Below are positions 13,048 to 20,950 of a DNA stretch of 43,313 bases, in pieces. The notes below the pieces were generated by a model, which was not told the origin of the DNA, ran no database searches, and saw only the letters and a program-made list of their open reading frames with translations. The position numbers and the translations under genes are program-made. Location: positions 1 to 43,313 of the IMG/VR virus record IMGVR_UViG_3300017973_000003. One strand, 5' to 3'. The stretch comes from a virus. Every line of letters starts with the position of its first letter. Position 1 is the first letter of the stretch.

Positions 13048-14040
13048 TTGATAAAGATACTTGAATTATTTGGTGGAATTGGAGCTCCTCGTAAAGCTTT
13101 AGAAAACTTAGGGGTTGAACATAAATCTATTGATTACGTTGAGTGGAATGAAAAAGCTGTTCGTACTTACAACGCAATGTTTGATAATCGCTACAAACCG
13201 GAGTCAGTAATAGGATATAACTTACAACCAGATATATTAGTACATGGCTCGCCTTGTCAGGACTTTAGTATCGCTGGAAAACAATATGGCGGAAATGTAG
13301 AAGATGGTACAAGAAGTTCACTAATGTTTGAAACGATTAAGATTATTGAGAATCTAGGTATATGGAAACCTAAAGTTGTTATATGGGAAAATGTTAAGAA
13401 TGCCATTTCAAAAAGAATGGTCTCAGCTTTTAATCACTATTTATCAGATATGGAGGTTCTAGGGTATACCAATTCATATCAAGTTTTAGACGCTCGTAAT
13501 TTCGGGATCCCACAAGCGAGAGAAAGATTATTTACAGTCTCAATATTAGGACATGAACATTTTGATTTTGGAAAACTTCATAAAAGACCTATGCGATCGA
13601 TAAATGAGTTTTTAGAAACTAATGTAGACGATAAGTACATTATCAAGCAACCAAGTATGGTAAGTAAATTACCAGGTAAACCAATTGTTCCAGGCAATTA
13701 TGGTGGGAGAATGTTAGAAGAAATTAAAGATTATGTATATACGATTACTACAAAACAAATGCGTTGTCCTAATAGTGGAGTTGTTAAATTACCAGATGGA
13801 CGTTATCGGTACCTAACAGAGAGGGAATGTTGGAAATTGATGGGTTTTGACGATGAAGACTACGAAGCAGCTTTAAAAGAACATCCTTCAAGAGAAGGTT
13901 GTTTGAATGGGACATTGTACCATCAAGCAGGTAACAGTATTGTAGTACAAGTACTAGAATCAATATTTGATGTGATTCTACGATCAGATTACGCAACTGA
14001 ATTAGCAGAAAATAGATACGAGCAACTACAACTTGTTTAA
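13048..14040 (+). CDS. DNA (cytosine-5) methyltransferase, orphan
   Basis: 330 residues with all core C5-methyltransferase motifs: I (ILELFGGIGAPRKAL), IV (GSPCQDFS with the catalytic Cys), VI (WENVKN), VIII (QARERLF), IX region (YLTERECWKLMGF) and X (QAGNSIVV). The TTG at 13048 is preferred over the GTG at 13039 because the GAGGTGG site overlaps the GTG. No restriction endonuclease gene is adjacent, so it is probably a solitary enzyme that protects phage DNA from host restriction. The target sequence cannot be read from the gene. Confidence 0.92.
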   Translation: MIKILELFGGIGAPRKALENLGVEHKSIDYVEWNEKAVRTYNAMFDNRYKPESVIGYNLQPDILVHGSPCQDFSIAGKQYGGNVEDGTRSSLMFETIKIIENLGIWKPKVVIWENVKNAISKRMVSAFNHYLSDMEVLGYTNSYQVLDARNFGIPQARERLFTVSILGHEHFDFGKLHKRPMRSINEFLETNVDDKYIIKQPSMVSKLPGKPIVPGNYGGRMLEEIKDYVYTITTKQMRCPNSGVVKLPDGRYRYLTERECWKLMGFDDEDYEAALKEHPSREGCLNGTLYHQAGNSIVVQVLESIFDVILRSDYATELAENRYEQLQLV

Positions 14041-14068
14041 TGTGCGGTAAAAAGGAGGAGCAGTTATT

Positions 14069-14710
14069 ATGATCACAAAAGAATTGTCAAGACATAGACA
14101 ATTAGAGAGCGGATCCTATGTTAGATTAACAAAAGAAGTAACTAACAATACGATCAAGTTAAAACCATTAGATGAAGGAAAAATTGTCTATGCTAAAAAT
14201 CAAGTAGAAGCTGATATATGGTTTTATAACGAAAGAGGTTCCGACAATGCTATAGGACTGGATACAAGCTTCAATATGAACGGAAGATTTGAAGGAATTG
14301 TTTTAAATGTTAAAGGTAATAGCTTTTCAGTAAAGTTTGATTTTGAAAAACATGTATCTATTGTTATTGAAGAAGAAGATGCTTTGCAAATTCCATTCTT
14401 CCAAAAATGGGACGATAAAAGGATTGCTATGAATTATTGGAAGAATGAAATTCAACAATTCGAATATTACCTTAACGATATTATTGAGTACATAGAAGAT
14501 GCTTTTGAAAATTGGATAGATAAAGAATTAGAAACTAGACAAGTAACTGAGCAAGAAAAAGAAAATGGCGATTATCCAGAAGAATTTGATTATGTATTTA
14601 CAAATGAATCACAAACGAAATTAAATGATAAGCAACAAGAACTGGAGTTAAAGTTCGCTCAAATTACAGGATTTTATTATCATTTCTTAGGTGGAACGAC
14701 AGAAGCCTAA
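14069..14710 (+). CDS. hypothetical acidic early protein
   Basis: 213 residues. It begins at an ATG after AAAGGAGGAG. The N-terminal half looks beta-rich (SYVRLTKEVTNNTIKLKPLD, GIVLNVKGNSFSVKF). The C-terminal half is helical and very acidic (EYYLNDIIEYIEDAFENWID). It could mimic nucleic acid or bind basic partners; that is speculation. No family recognised. Confidence 0.65.
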   Translation: MITKELSRHRQLESGSYVRLTKEVTNNTIKLKPLDEGKIVYAKNQVEADIWFYNERGSDNAIGLDTSFNMNGRFEGIVLNVKGNSFSVKFDFEKHVSIVIEEEDALQIPFFQKWDDKRIAMNYWKNEIQQFEYYLNDIIEYIEDAFENWIDKELETRQVTEQEKENGDYPEEFDYVFTNESQTKLNDKQQELELKFAQITGFYYHFLGGTTEA

Positions 14711-14735
14711 TTTTAAAAGGAGTGGGTAGTGTACT

Positions 14736-14876
14736 ATGAAACTCTTAAAAAGATTTTTTAGAAAAAAGGAAACGAACATACAAAATTTATCAGTAGGTGA
14801 ATGGAATATGCTTGAGGCAACTAAATTATTGAGCGGAGGCGTTTGTAAATATGAAAGTGGAACAAATCACGAATGA
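14736..14876 (+). CDS. hypothetical small protein
   Basis: 46 residues with a basic N-terminus (KLLKRFFRKKE) and a helix (LSVGEWNMLEATKLLSGG). The site AAAAGGAGTG is 14-17 bases before the ATG, so initiation may be modest. It overlaps the next gene by 26 bases in another frame. Function unknown. Confidence 0.5.
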   Translation: MKLLKRFFRKKETNIQNLSVGEWNMLEATKLLSGGVCKYESGTNHE

Positions 14877-15039
14877 AGATTGGGAATATGAAATAAATAG
14901 AGCAAAAGAAATGTTAGAGGTTTATAAATCTATTCCAACTGGTTTGTTTGGAGCTACTATTATCTCACAATCAATTGAGAGATATGAAAATGGTGAACGA
15001 ACAGAAGATTTATATGAAAATCTAAAAAATATCAATTAA
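14851..15039 (+). CDS. conserved small phage protein
   Basis: 62 residues (KVEQITNEDWEYEINRAKEM, then IPTGLFGATIISQSIERYENG). This pattern is common in cereus-group phages as a small protein of unknown function. GGAGGCG precedes the ATG by about nine bases. A terminator follows at 15069. Confidence 0.7.
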   Translation: MKVEQITNEDWEYEINRAKEMLEVYKSIPTGLFGATIISQSIERYENGERTEDLYENLKNIN

Positions 15040-15068
15040 GTACATATAAAGTCAGACCAGAAAACTGG

Positions 15069-15121
15069 ACGACACAATCAAGGTAGCACGAATGCTGCCA
15101 TTGAATTGTAGTCGTTTTTTA
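15069..15121 (+). terminator. intrinsic terminator within the early operon
   Basis: A long imperfect stem (ACGACACAAT..CAA..AGC with GCT..TTG..ATTGT..GTCGT) around ACGAAT, followed by a run of seven T residues. It may attenuate rather than end transcription, since the ArpU gene lies beyond. Confidence 0.75.
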
Positions 15122-15145
15122 TTTTGGCTAAAAAGGATGGTAAAC

Positions 15146-15298
15146 GTGAAAAAGAAAATGATATATCGCATTAGATGGTCAGTGCATCCACATAGAGCGG
15201 ATAAAAGAACTGGAGTAATCGGAGAACAACCAAAACGAAGTCCATATGTACAAATGCTAATGGATGAAATCGAAAACCAATTTAAAAAGAAACAGTAA
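15146..15298 (+). CDS. hypothetical small basic protein
   Basis: 50 residues, highly basic. The GTG at 15146 is selected because AAGGATGG lies five bases ahead; the frame upstream runs through the terminator. Contains WSVHPHRADKRTGVIGEQP. No family recognised; perhaps nucleic-acid binding. Confidence 0.55.
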   Translation: MKKKMIYRIRWSVHPHRADKRTGVIGEQPKRSPYVQMLMDEIENQFKKKQ

Positions 15299-15361
15299 GT
15301 AATCAGTAAGTAAACCAGGAGCGGTTAAATATAAACATTATAGATCAGGGGGAGTCTAATA

Positions 15362-15799
15362 ATGAACGTAGTACAACTTAAATTATCTAATGATGAATCA
15401 AATGAAAGAAGAGAATCTAGAAATGTAGTGAAAAAGAATAATAGTAAATTATTAGATAGAGCAATAAGAGAAGAGGTAATAAAGGAACTGGAACGTTATA
15501 AAGGTTTAATTATCCAAATGAAAAATAAAGAGGAACGTGAAACATATGGAGTTGATGATTTATTTGTTATTCTTACTGACAATTCATTAGAAAATAGAAT
15601 AAGAGTTAATCAAATAAATAGAGCTCTAGAAAGTTTGGATGAAGAATCTAGAAAAATCATTGAACTTGGATACCTAGACACTAAAAATCATACAGACACT
15701 TATATATATGTCGACTTGCTGAAATTAAAAAAGAAAAAGTATTACATTAAAAAGGGTAAAGCATTAAAACATATTGCTGTATGTTTAGGGATGATTTGA
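15362..15799 (+). CDS. ArpU family late transcription regulator
   Basis: 145 residues. An N-terminal basic helical region precedes a sigma-4-like C-terminal part: NRALESLDEESRKIIELGYL, then KKKKYYIKKGKALKHIAVCLG. This is the arrangement of ArpU-type regulators, which sit between early and packaging genes in Firmicutes phages and are thought to switch on late transcription. A GGGGGAG site precedes the ATG. The position directly before the structured RNA stretch and terS supports the role. Confidence 0.85.
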   Translation: MNVVQLKLSNDESNERRESRNVVKKNNSKLLDRAIREEVIKELERYKGLIIQMKNKEERETYGVDDLFVILTDNSLENRIRVNQINRALESLDEESRKIIELGYLDTKNHTDTYIYVDLLKLKKKKYYIKKGKALKHIAVCLGMI

Positions 15800-15818
15800 T
15801 AAGAGCGGATGGGAGAAT

Positions 15819-15965
15819 ATGGAACAAAACGGATACTTTTTGGGCCCCTTTTTGGGTACCGATTTAAAATTAAAATCACGGTACGATTATCTTAAGAAGT
15901 TTTTATCACTTCTTGGGAGATGCGCCCTATCCCTTATCAATGGCGAGCTCGGTTGTATCGAATGA
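15819..15965 (+). CDS. uncertain 48-residue ORF
   Basis: An ATG with GGGAG nearby opens a 48-codon frame (EQNGYFLGPFLGTDLKLKSR...). It lies where hairpins begin (AAGAAGT/ACTTCTT at 15894-15914). It may be a true small gene, or an accident within a structured RNA. No family recognised. Confidence 0.3.
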   Translation: MEQNGYFLGPFLGTDLKLKSRYDYLKKFLSLLGRCALSLINGELGCIE

Positions 15966-16334
15966 TGTTGATAGTTACTCAGCTATACAGGGGGAAGTAA
16001 CAGGAGTCTAGCGTTTATCGCGTACGATTATCACGGGGACGTAATGGTGAAATTCCATTACCATAAACTGTAGACTTACAGTGGTTGTCTCTAAATCCTA
16101 GCTATTCCTCCTGGGTGATTAACTGAGACAATTTGTAATTTGTAAACGACATCGTGCTTTTAAAAGATTCCTCCAAAAATCTTATGTAGTTTGACTAACT
16201 TTTAAAGCACACCCCCTTTAAATGTTCTCATAAATATAGCACGGTGTCGTTTAGAGGCTATAAAGAATAGTAAACTAAATTATCATATTTTATGTGCAGC
16301 GGATGCCTTCTGATAAGGCGTCCTTTTTTATTTT
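15830..16334 (+). ncRNA. probable large structured RNA between arpU and terS
   Basis: About 500 bases with no convincing long gene but many helices. They include GTACCG..ATTT/AAATCACGGTAC (15855-15884), AAGAAGT/ACTTCTT (15894-15914), GTAATGG/CCATTAC (16041-16061), ACTGTA/TACAGT (16067-16082), TTGTCTC/GAGACAA (16085-16131), and a 14-bp stem AACGACATCGTGCT/AGCACGGTGTCGTT (16145-16251) closing a multi-helix domain. GTGCTTTTAAAAG (16154) can pair instead with CTTTTAAAGCAC (16199), excluding the long stem. GTACGATTATC occurs twice (15881, 16022). A perfect terminator ends it. Size and setting recall the large phage RNAs GOLLD and ROOL. A packaging (cos/pac) region is the alternative. Confidence 0.5.
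16301..16334 (+). terminator. intrinsic terminator before terS
   Basis: Nine-bp stem GGATGCCTT/AAGGCGTCC (one G-T pair), loop CTGAT, then TTTTTTATTTT. It would stop early transcripts about 30 bases before the terS start, so late expression needs readthrough or antitermination. Confidence 0.9.
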
Positions 16335-16366
16335 AAAAATATGCGGAGGTGGTGTGATGAGGACTC

Positions 16367-17254
16367 ATGGCAAAAGAGAGAGATCCCCGTAGAGACCAGG
16401 CGTTCGAAATTTGGAAAAATAGTTCTGGTCAAAAGAAATTAAACGAAATCGCTAGTGAACTTGGTATTTCTGACGGTACTGTTCGAGGCTGGAAGAACAA
16501 GGATAGCTGGGAAGCAAAATTAAACGGAACGTTCCGAAACGCTCCGAAAAAGAAGACAAAAAAGAAAACGGAACGTTCCGTAAAAAAAGCAGAACGTTCT
16601 GAAAGAAAATTCGAGGTTGAGATAACAGACATTGACGAAAGTGAACTAACTGAAAAGCAACGGCTTTTTTGTCTTTATTACGTTAAATCCTTTAATGGAA
16701 CACAATCAGCAATTAAAGCTGGATATTCTCCAGATCGAGCTCATGTTACAGCGAGTGAACTCGTAAGGAATAGTAAGATTTCAGCAGAAATTAAAAGGAT
16801 TAAAGGAACAATGATGAATGAGCTGTTTTTAGATGCTATGGACGTGCTAAATGTTTATGTGAAAATTGCTTTTGCTGATGTATCTGATTATTTGTCATTT
16901 GGGCAACGAGAAGAACAGGTTATGACTATGTATGGTCCGTTGTATGAAGATAAGGACAAAAAGAAACCTATTATGCATAAAGTTAATTTTGTTGATTTCA
17001 ATAATTCAACAGAAGTAGATGGAACGATAATATCCGAAGTGAAACAAGGTCGAGAAGGAGTCTCTATCAAATTAGCGGATAAAATGAAAGCCTTAGAGAA
17101 ACTTTCACTTTACTTCGATTTATTCCCTGATAACTTCAAACGTAAAGTTGAAGATGAGAAATTACGTATTATGGGAGAGAAATGGGAAAAAGACAAAGAA
17201 AAGACAAATTTAAGTGAACAACCAATAGAGATTGTCATTAAGAAGAAAACATAA
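16367..17254 (+). CDS. terS: terminase small subunit (XtmA-like)
   Basis: 295 residues. The N-terminal HTH (DQAFEIWKNSSGQKKLNEIA, ELGISDGTVRGWKNKD) is the DNA-recognition part typical of PBSX-type small subunits. A basic linker (about 55-85) follows, then the Terminase_2 region (LTEKQRLFCLYYVKSFNGTQ, AIKAGYSPDRAHVTASELVR) and a charged end. It recognises the packaging site and regulates the large subunit. The linker DNA contains three GAACGTTC palindromes, a likely pac site. A serine recombinase gene separates it from terL. Confidence 0.92.
   Translation: MAKERDPRRDQAFEIWKNSSGQKKLNEIASELGISDGTVRGWKNKDSWEAKLNGTFRNAPKKKTKKKTERSVKKAERSERKFEVEITDIDESELTEKQRLFCLYYVKSFNGTQSAIKAGYSPDRAHVTASELVRNSKISAEIKRIKGTMMNELFLDAMDVLNVYVKIAFADVSDYLSFGQREEQVMTMYGPLYEDKDKKKPIMHKVNFVDFNNSTEVDGTIISEVKQGREGVSIKLADKMKALEKLSLYFDLFPDNFKRKVEDEKLRIMGEKWEKDKEKTNLSEQPIEIVIKKKT
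16525..16600. promoter_or_regulatory. candidate packaging site: GAACGTTC palindromes inside terS
   Basis: CGGAACGTTCCG at 16525-16536 and 16569-16580, and AGAACGTTCT at 16591-16600. Centres are 44 and 21 bases apart, about four and two helical turns, so all face the same side. Phage pac sites often lie within terS. The sites encode TER/AER pairs, so coding is unlikely to require perfect palindromes. Confidence 0.5.
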
Positions 17255-17467
17255 TTGTCTAATTCTAGTCCACATTACAGAATGTTCGCTTTCCGTGTGG
17301 CGTGAGTGAAAGTTCCAAAAACGAATGTTTAAAGTATTAATTATAGTCATTTTATAAACTACCGAGTAATCAACCTTTCGTTAGTTTCAAAACTCAATTC
17401 CAAAAACAAAATACCTATTTACAAAAATTACCCTTTTTGGTACTATTTAACCAAGGGGGAATTTAAA
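17255..17467. other. intergenic region upstream of the serine recombinase, possible res site
   Basis: 213 bases without a gene. AAGTTCCAAAAACG (17310-17323) is the exact inverse of CGTTTTTGGAACTT at 21860-21873. GTTAGTTTCAAAA (17380-17392) recurs directly at 21733-21745. CCAAAAA/TTTTTGG (17400, 17433) flank the promoter area. Small serine recombinases usually act on sites just upstream of their gene, so these may be subsites. Confidence 0.35.
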
Positions 17468-18052
17468 ATGTCAAAGAAGGTTTATGGATACGCTCGTGTA
17501 AGTACGCAAGATCAGTCATTAGATTTACAATTGGATGCACTTAAAAAACACGGAGTTGCAGACGAAGATATATTTCAAGAAAAAATGACAGGAAAAAGAA
17601 AAGACAGACCTGAGTTAGAAAAATTGTTAGATAAAAACAATTTAAGGGAGGGCGACACGATTGTTGTATATAAACTAGATCGTATCAGTCGTTCTACCAA
17701 GCACTTAATTGAACTAGTAGAAGAGTTTGAATTACGCGGTGTGAATTTTGTTTCTATTAATGATCAAATCGATACAACAACGCCGATGGGTAAATTCTTT
17801 TTTAGAATGATGGCTAGTATAGCTGAACTTGAACGTGACATTATAAGTGATCGTACAAAAGCTGGACTAGAAGCAGCAAGAGCAAGAGGAAGAGTTGGTG
17901 GCAGACCATCTAAGAAAAAAGAAAAAATAGAAACTGCGTTTAAAATGTATGATAGTAAAGATTTCAGCATAGAACAAATACTTGAAGCAACAGGATTAAG
18001 TAGAACAACTTTATACAGATATTTAAATAATAGACAGTCGACTAATGAATGA
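17468..18052 (+). CDS. small serine recombinase (resolvase/invertase family)
   Basis: 194 residues. Catalytic domain: GYARVSTQDQSLDLQ with the nucleophilic Ser, then KLDRISRS with catalytic Arg residues and MASIAELERDIISDR. Linker helix and C-terminal HTH (about 150-190: DFSIEQILEATGLSRTTLYR). Length fits Tn3-type resolvases and Hin-type invertases. It is flanked by its own intergenic region and its own terminator, so it looks like an inserted module between terS and terL. It may resolve plasmid multimers or switch DNA. GGGGGAA precedes the ATG. Confidence 0.93.
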   Translation: MSKKVYGYARVSTQDQSLDLQLDALKKHGVADEDIFQEKMTGKRKDRPELEKLLDKNNLREGDTIVVYKLDRISRSTKHLIELVEEFELRGVNFVSINDQIDTTTPMGKFFFRMMASIAELERDIISDRTKAGLEAARARGRVGGRPSKKKEKIETAFKMYDSKDFSIEQILEATGLSRTTLYRYLNNRQSTNE

Positions 18053-18064
18053 GTCGGCTTTTTT
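18037..18064 (+). terminator. terminator of the recombinase gene
   Basis: GTCGACT/AGTCGGC stem (one G-T pair) with a seven or eight-base loop, then TTTTTT. The stem overlaps the last codons. It isolates the recombinase as a unit. Confidence 0.8.
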
Positions 18065-18082
18065 GTTTGGGTGTGAGTAATT

Positions 18083-19393
18083 ATGCAGATAGAAAAAGAA
18101 GTAAATCCTCATTTCGAGGACTTTCTTTTTGATTGGAGCACTAAATTTCAGTTCTTAGTAGGTGGGTATGGTTCTAGTAAGAGTTACCACGTTGCATTCA
18201 AAGTAATTCTTAAACTACTTTCTGAGAAACGAACAGCTTTAGTTGTCCGTGAAGTCTACGATACTCATAGGGATTCAACCTATTCATTATTAGAAGAGAT
18301 TATCATCGATTTGGGACTAGATGACCGAATTAGATGTGTATCCTCACCAATGCAAATCCGGTTTCCTAATGGTTCTAAAATTATTTTTAAAGGGATGGAT
18401 AAACCTCAGAAGTTAAAGTCAATTAATAATATCTCACTTATTTGGCTAGAAGAATGTTCAGAAATTAAATATGAAGGATTTAAAGAATTACTAGGACGTT
18501 TACGACATCCGATATTAAAACTTCATATGATTTTATCTACTAATCCAGTTGGCCAGAACAATTGGACATTTAAACACTTTTTTAAAAACGCCCAAATAAA
18601 TCGATTGATTTTAGATGATGCTGAACTATACGAAAAACGAACCGTTATTTTAAACGATACGTACTATCATCACTCTACTGCAGATGATAATTTGTTTTTA
18701 CCAGAAAGTTATATCGCTCAGTTGGAAGAAATAAAAGAATATGATCCAGACCTTCACCGAATCGCGAGGAGAGGTCGATTTGGAATTAATGGTGTTCGTG
18801 TTTTACCACAATTCGAAGTAAAGAAACATGATGAAGTAATGGAAGACATAAAGAACATTCGAAATCCTCTTAAAAAGGCAGGTATGGACTTCGGGTTTGA
18901 AGAATCATACAACGCTTTAATTAGATTATCAGTTGATCATCAGAAAAAGATTCTATATATCTACTGGGAGTACTACAAAAACAAGATGACTGATGATAAA
19001 ACTGCTATTGAAATAGCGGAATTCAAGGAAAAAAGAGAACTAATCAAAGCTGACTCTGCAGAGCCTAAAACAATTCAATATTATAAGCAATTAGGCTTTC
19101 GAATGGTTCCAGCTAAGAAGTTTCAAGGATCGCGTGCACAATATACTAAAAAGGTAAAACGATTTAAAAAAATTATTTGCTCCGATGCGTGTCCTAATGC
19201 AATTTATGAATTAAAAGACCTTACGTTCAAAGTAAATAAGAATGGTGAACTATTAGAGGATGAATTCAACATCGATCCGCACACATTAAGTGCTATATGG
19301 TATGCCTTAGATGATTATGAAGTAACTGATTTAAAAGATACGAAAGCTGTTCAAGTTGGAGGTAAAACAACAACCGCAGATATTGATTGGTAA
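18083..19393 (+). CDS. terL: terminase large subunit (XtmB-like)
   Basis: 436 residues, usual for PBSX-type TerL. ATPase: a variant Walker A ([11 protein letters not shown]) near residue 28 and a Walker B (ISLIWLEE) near 125, then LSTNPVG as coupling motif. The RNaseH-like nuclease begins at [12 protein letters not shown] near 265, with IKADSAEP and the late [14 protein letters not shown]. It pumps DNA into the prohead and cuts it. The ribosome site is modest (GGTGTGAG). Confidence 0.95.
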   Translation: MQIEKEVNPHFEDFLFDWSTKFQFLVGGYGSSKSYHVAFKVILKLLSEKRTALVVREVYDTHRDSTYSLLEEIIIDLGLDDRIRCVSSPMQIRFPNGSKIIFKGMDKPQKLKSINNISLIWLEECSEIKYEGFKELLGRLRHPILKLHMILSTNPVGQNNWTFKHFFKNAQINRLILDDAELYEKRTVILNDTYYHHSTADDNLFLPESYIAQLEEIKEYDPDLHRIARRGRFGINGVRVLPQFEVKKHDEVMEDIKNIRNPLKKAGMDFGFEESYNALIRLSVDHQKKILYIYWEYYKNKMTDDKTAIEIAEFKEKRELIKADSAEPKTIQYYKQLGFRMVPAKKFQGSRAQYTKKVKRFKKIICSDACPNAIYELKDLTFKVNKNGELLEDEFNIDPHTLSAIWYALDDYEVTDLKDTKAVQVGGKTTTADIDW

Positions 19394-19396
19394 TAT

Positions 19397-19507
19397 GCAT
19401 TAAAAGTGGGAAATAATTTTATTTGCACTTATAAAACCGTTGATATGATTGTAATGTATAAAATACTGCATATTGCATTAAAAGTGGTAATTATAAACCG
19501 TTGATAT
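19397..19507. repeat. two direct repeats upstream of the dif-like site
   Basis: GCATTAAAAGTGG at 19397-19409 and 19475-19487, each followed by TTATAAA(A)CCGTTGATAT (19429-19446; 19491-19507). The copies differ by a 16-base insertion. They end 23 bases before a dif-like core, the position of accessory sequences in plasmid multimer-resolution sites such as cer and psi. Confidence 0.6.
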
Positions 19508-19529
19508 ATCTGTGTTTGTAAATTTAATA

Positions 19530-19557
19530 ACTTCCCAAAATAATTATTATGTAAACT
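19530..19557 (+). other. dif-like Xer recombination site
   Basis: ACTTCCCAAAA, a six-base centre TAATTA, and TTATGTAAACT. Against the Bacillus subtilis dif as I remember it (ACTTCCTAGAA, TATATA, TTATGTAAACT) it matches 24 of 28 bases, with the right arm identical. Host XerC/D homologues CodV/RipX should bind it. It lies in the gene-free 210 bases between terL and portal. Confidence 0.75.
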
Positions 19558-19603
19558 AAAAATGAATTTGAAATACACGAAATGAATAAAAGGTGGTGAA
19601 AAA

Positions 19604-20950
19604 ATGAATAACGATGTTAAGCAACAATTACTAAGTCAAGTTGGTTCGCAATTGCAAACCACTTTTTTTATGTTCGATAACTCAATATTAAATCCTGAAA
19701 CGGTACCCATTGAAGAGTTTGAGCGTATGGTAGAAACCGATGAGACAGTTGCTGTAGGTATTCAGTTTATTATCTCGTCTGTTCTTATGAAACTAGGAGA
19801 ATATCAACATGAAAATGAAAAAATTACAGATTTTGTTAATCAAAATTTTGAAGAAATGCAAGGTAACTTACATACAGCTTGTGAAGACATTCTATCAGCT
19901 ATATGGAATGGTTATAGCGGAACAGAGATAGTTTGGAAAGCTAGTGGAAGTAATATTGTTCTAAATAGACTTGCAACTTATCATCCTAAAACAATATATA
20001 TCAATGTAGATCGCCAAACTGGAGAATATCAAGGATTCAAACAATGGAGATGGTTTGCTGGAAGTCCAATTGATATCCCTGTTGAAAAATCTATACTATA
20101 CTCTCACAATGCTCGTTTTGGTAATCATTATGGTAAAAGTATCTTAAAACCTGCTCGAAAAAACTGGTTGTTAAAGGATCCTATATTAAAGATGTGGGCA
20201 AGAGCATTGGACCGATTTGGAACGCCACTTATGACTATTTTAACACCCGATGAATTGATAGATGATCCAGATAATCCTGGTAACCAAATCAATCAGATGG
20301 AGTGGGCCAAGAGACAATTAGATAATCTCCAAAGTAGAACTGGAATAGTTTTACGCAGTAGTGCTTCTAACGAAGGGGAAACAAAAGTAGAGGCAGTTAC
20401 TAATGGTGGAAGTGGTATTGGAGAATCCTTCGAAAAGGCAATTCAGTACTTAAATAAAATGATTCTTAGATCGATGTTGGTCCCTTCATTAGTATTTGAT
20501 GAAGGTGGAAGAAGTGGCAGTTATGCTCTAGGTCAAAGTCACTTTGGGATATTTAACTTAGGAGTAACTAACATTTATAACGGACTTACTGAAGCGCTTC
20601 TTGAACAACTGGTACGAAGATTAGTAGATATCAATTTTGGTCCACAAAATGATTATGGAAGCTTTATAGAGAATGAGATTGAAAGCGAAGATATAAGAAT
20701 TTTATTTGAAGGATTTGTGCAATTAACAAATTCAGGTTATATGGATCCACAAGTACAAGAAGACTTTGATGCAGTTCGCTTGAAGATGGGATTGCCTCAA
20801 CGAAAAGTGGTGACAAAAGATGAACAAATGGTTCAAGCAAAAGAAAACGCATATGCTCGCTACACATCGGGAGATATCGGAGACCCGTTTACACAAGAAA
20901 ATGATGCGGGATCTAATGGGAATGGAGAAAATAACACTCAAACAGATTAA
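19604..20950 (+). CDS. portal protein (Mu gp29/DUF935-like)
   Basis: 448 residues. Typical DUF935 features: FERMVETDETVAVGIQFIIS, a central WNGYSGTEIVWKASGS, PKSI-like KSILYSHNARFGNHYGKS, RFGTPLMTI, and the late EKAIQYLNKMILRSMLVPSL with GQSHFGIF. It forms the ring through which DNA enters and leaves. RBS AAAGGTGGTG precedes the ATG. The C-terminus is a low-complexity Asn/Gly tail. Its end overlaps the MuF-like gene. Confidence 0.9.
   Translation: MNNDVKQQLLSQVGSQLQTTFFMFDNSILNPETVPIEEFERMVETDETVAVGIQFIISSVLMKLGEYQHENEKITDFVNQNFEEMQGNLHTACEDILSAIWNGYSGTEIVWKASGSNIVLNRLATYHPKTIYINVDRQTGEYQGFKQWRWFAGSPIDIPVEKSILYSHNARFGNHYGKSILKPARKNWLLKDPILKMWARALDRFGTPLMTILTPDELIDDPDNPGNQINQMEWAKRQLDNLQSRTGIVLRSSASNEGETKVEAVTNGGSGIGESFEKAIQYLNKMILRSMLVPSLVFDEGGRSGSYALGQSHFGIFNLGVTNIYNGLTEALLEQLVRRLVDINFGPQNDYGSFIENEIESEDIRILFEGFVQLTNSGYMDPQVQEDFDAVRLKMGLPQRKVVTKDEQMVQAKENAYARYTSGDIGDPFTQENDAGSNGNGENNTQTD

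Noticed and set aside
15830-16334. Group I intron in the gene-poor stretch
   Set aside because: I could not find the conserved core segments or two exon halves of one gene around it. A structured RNA or packaging region fits better.
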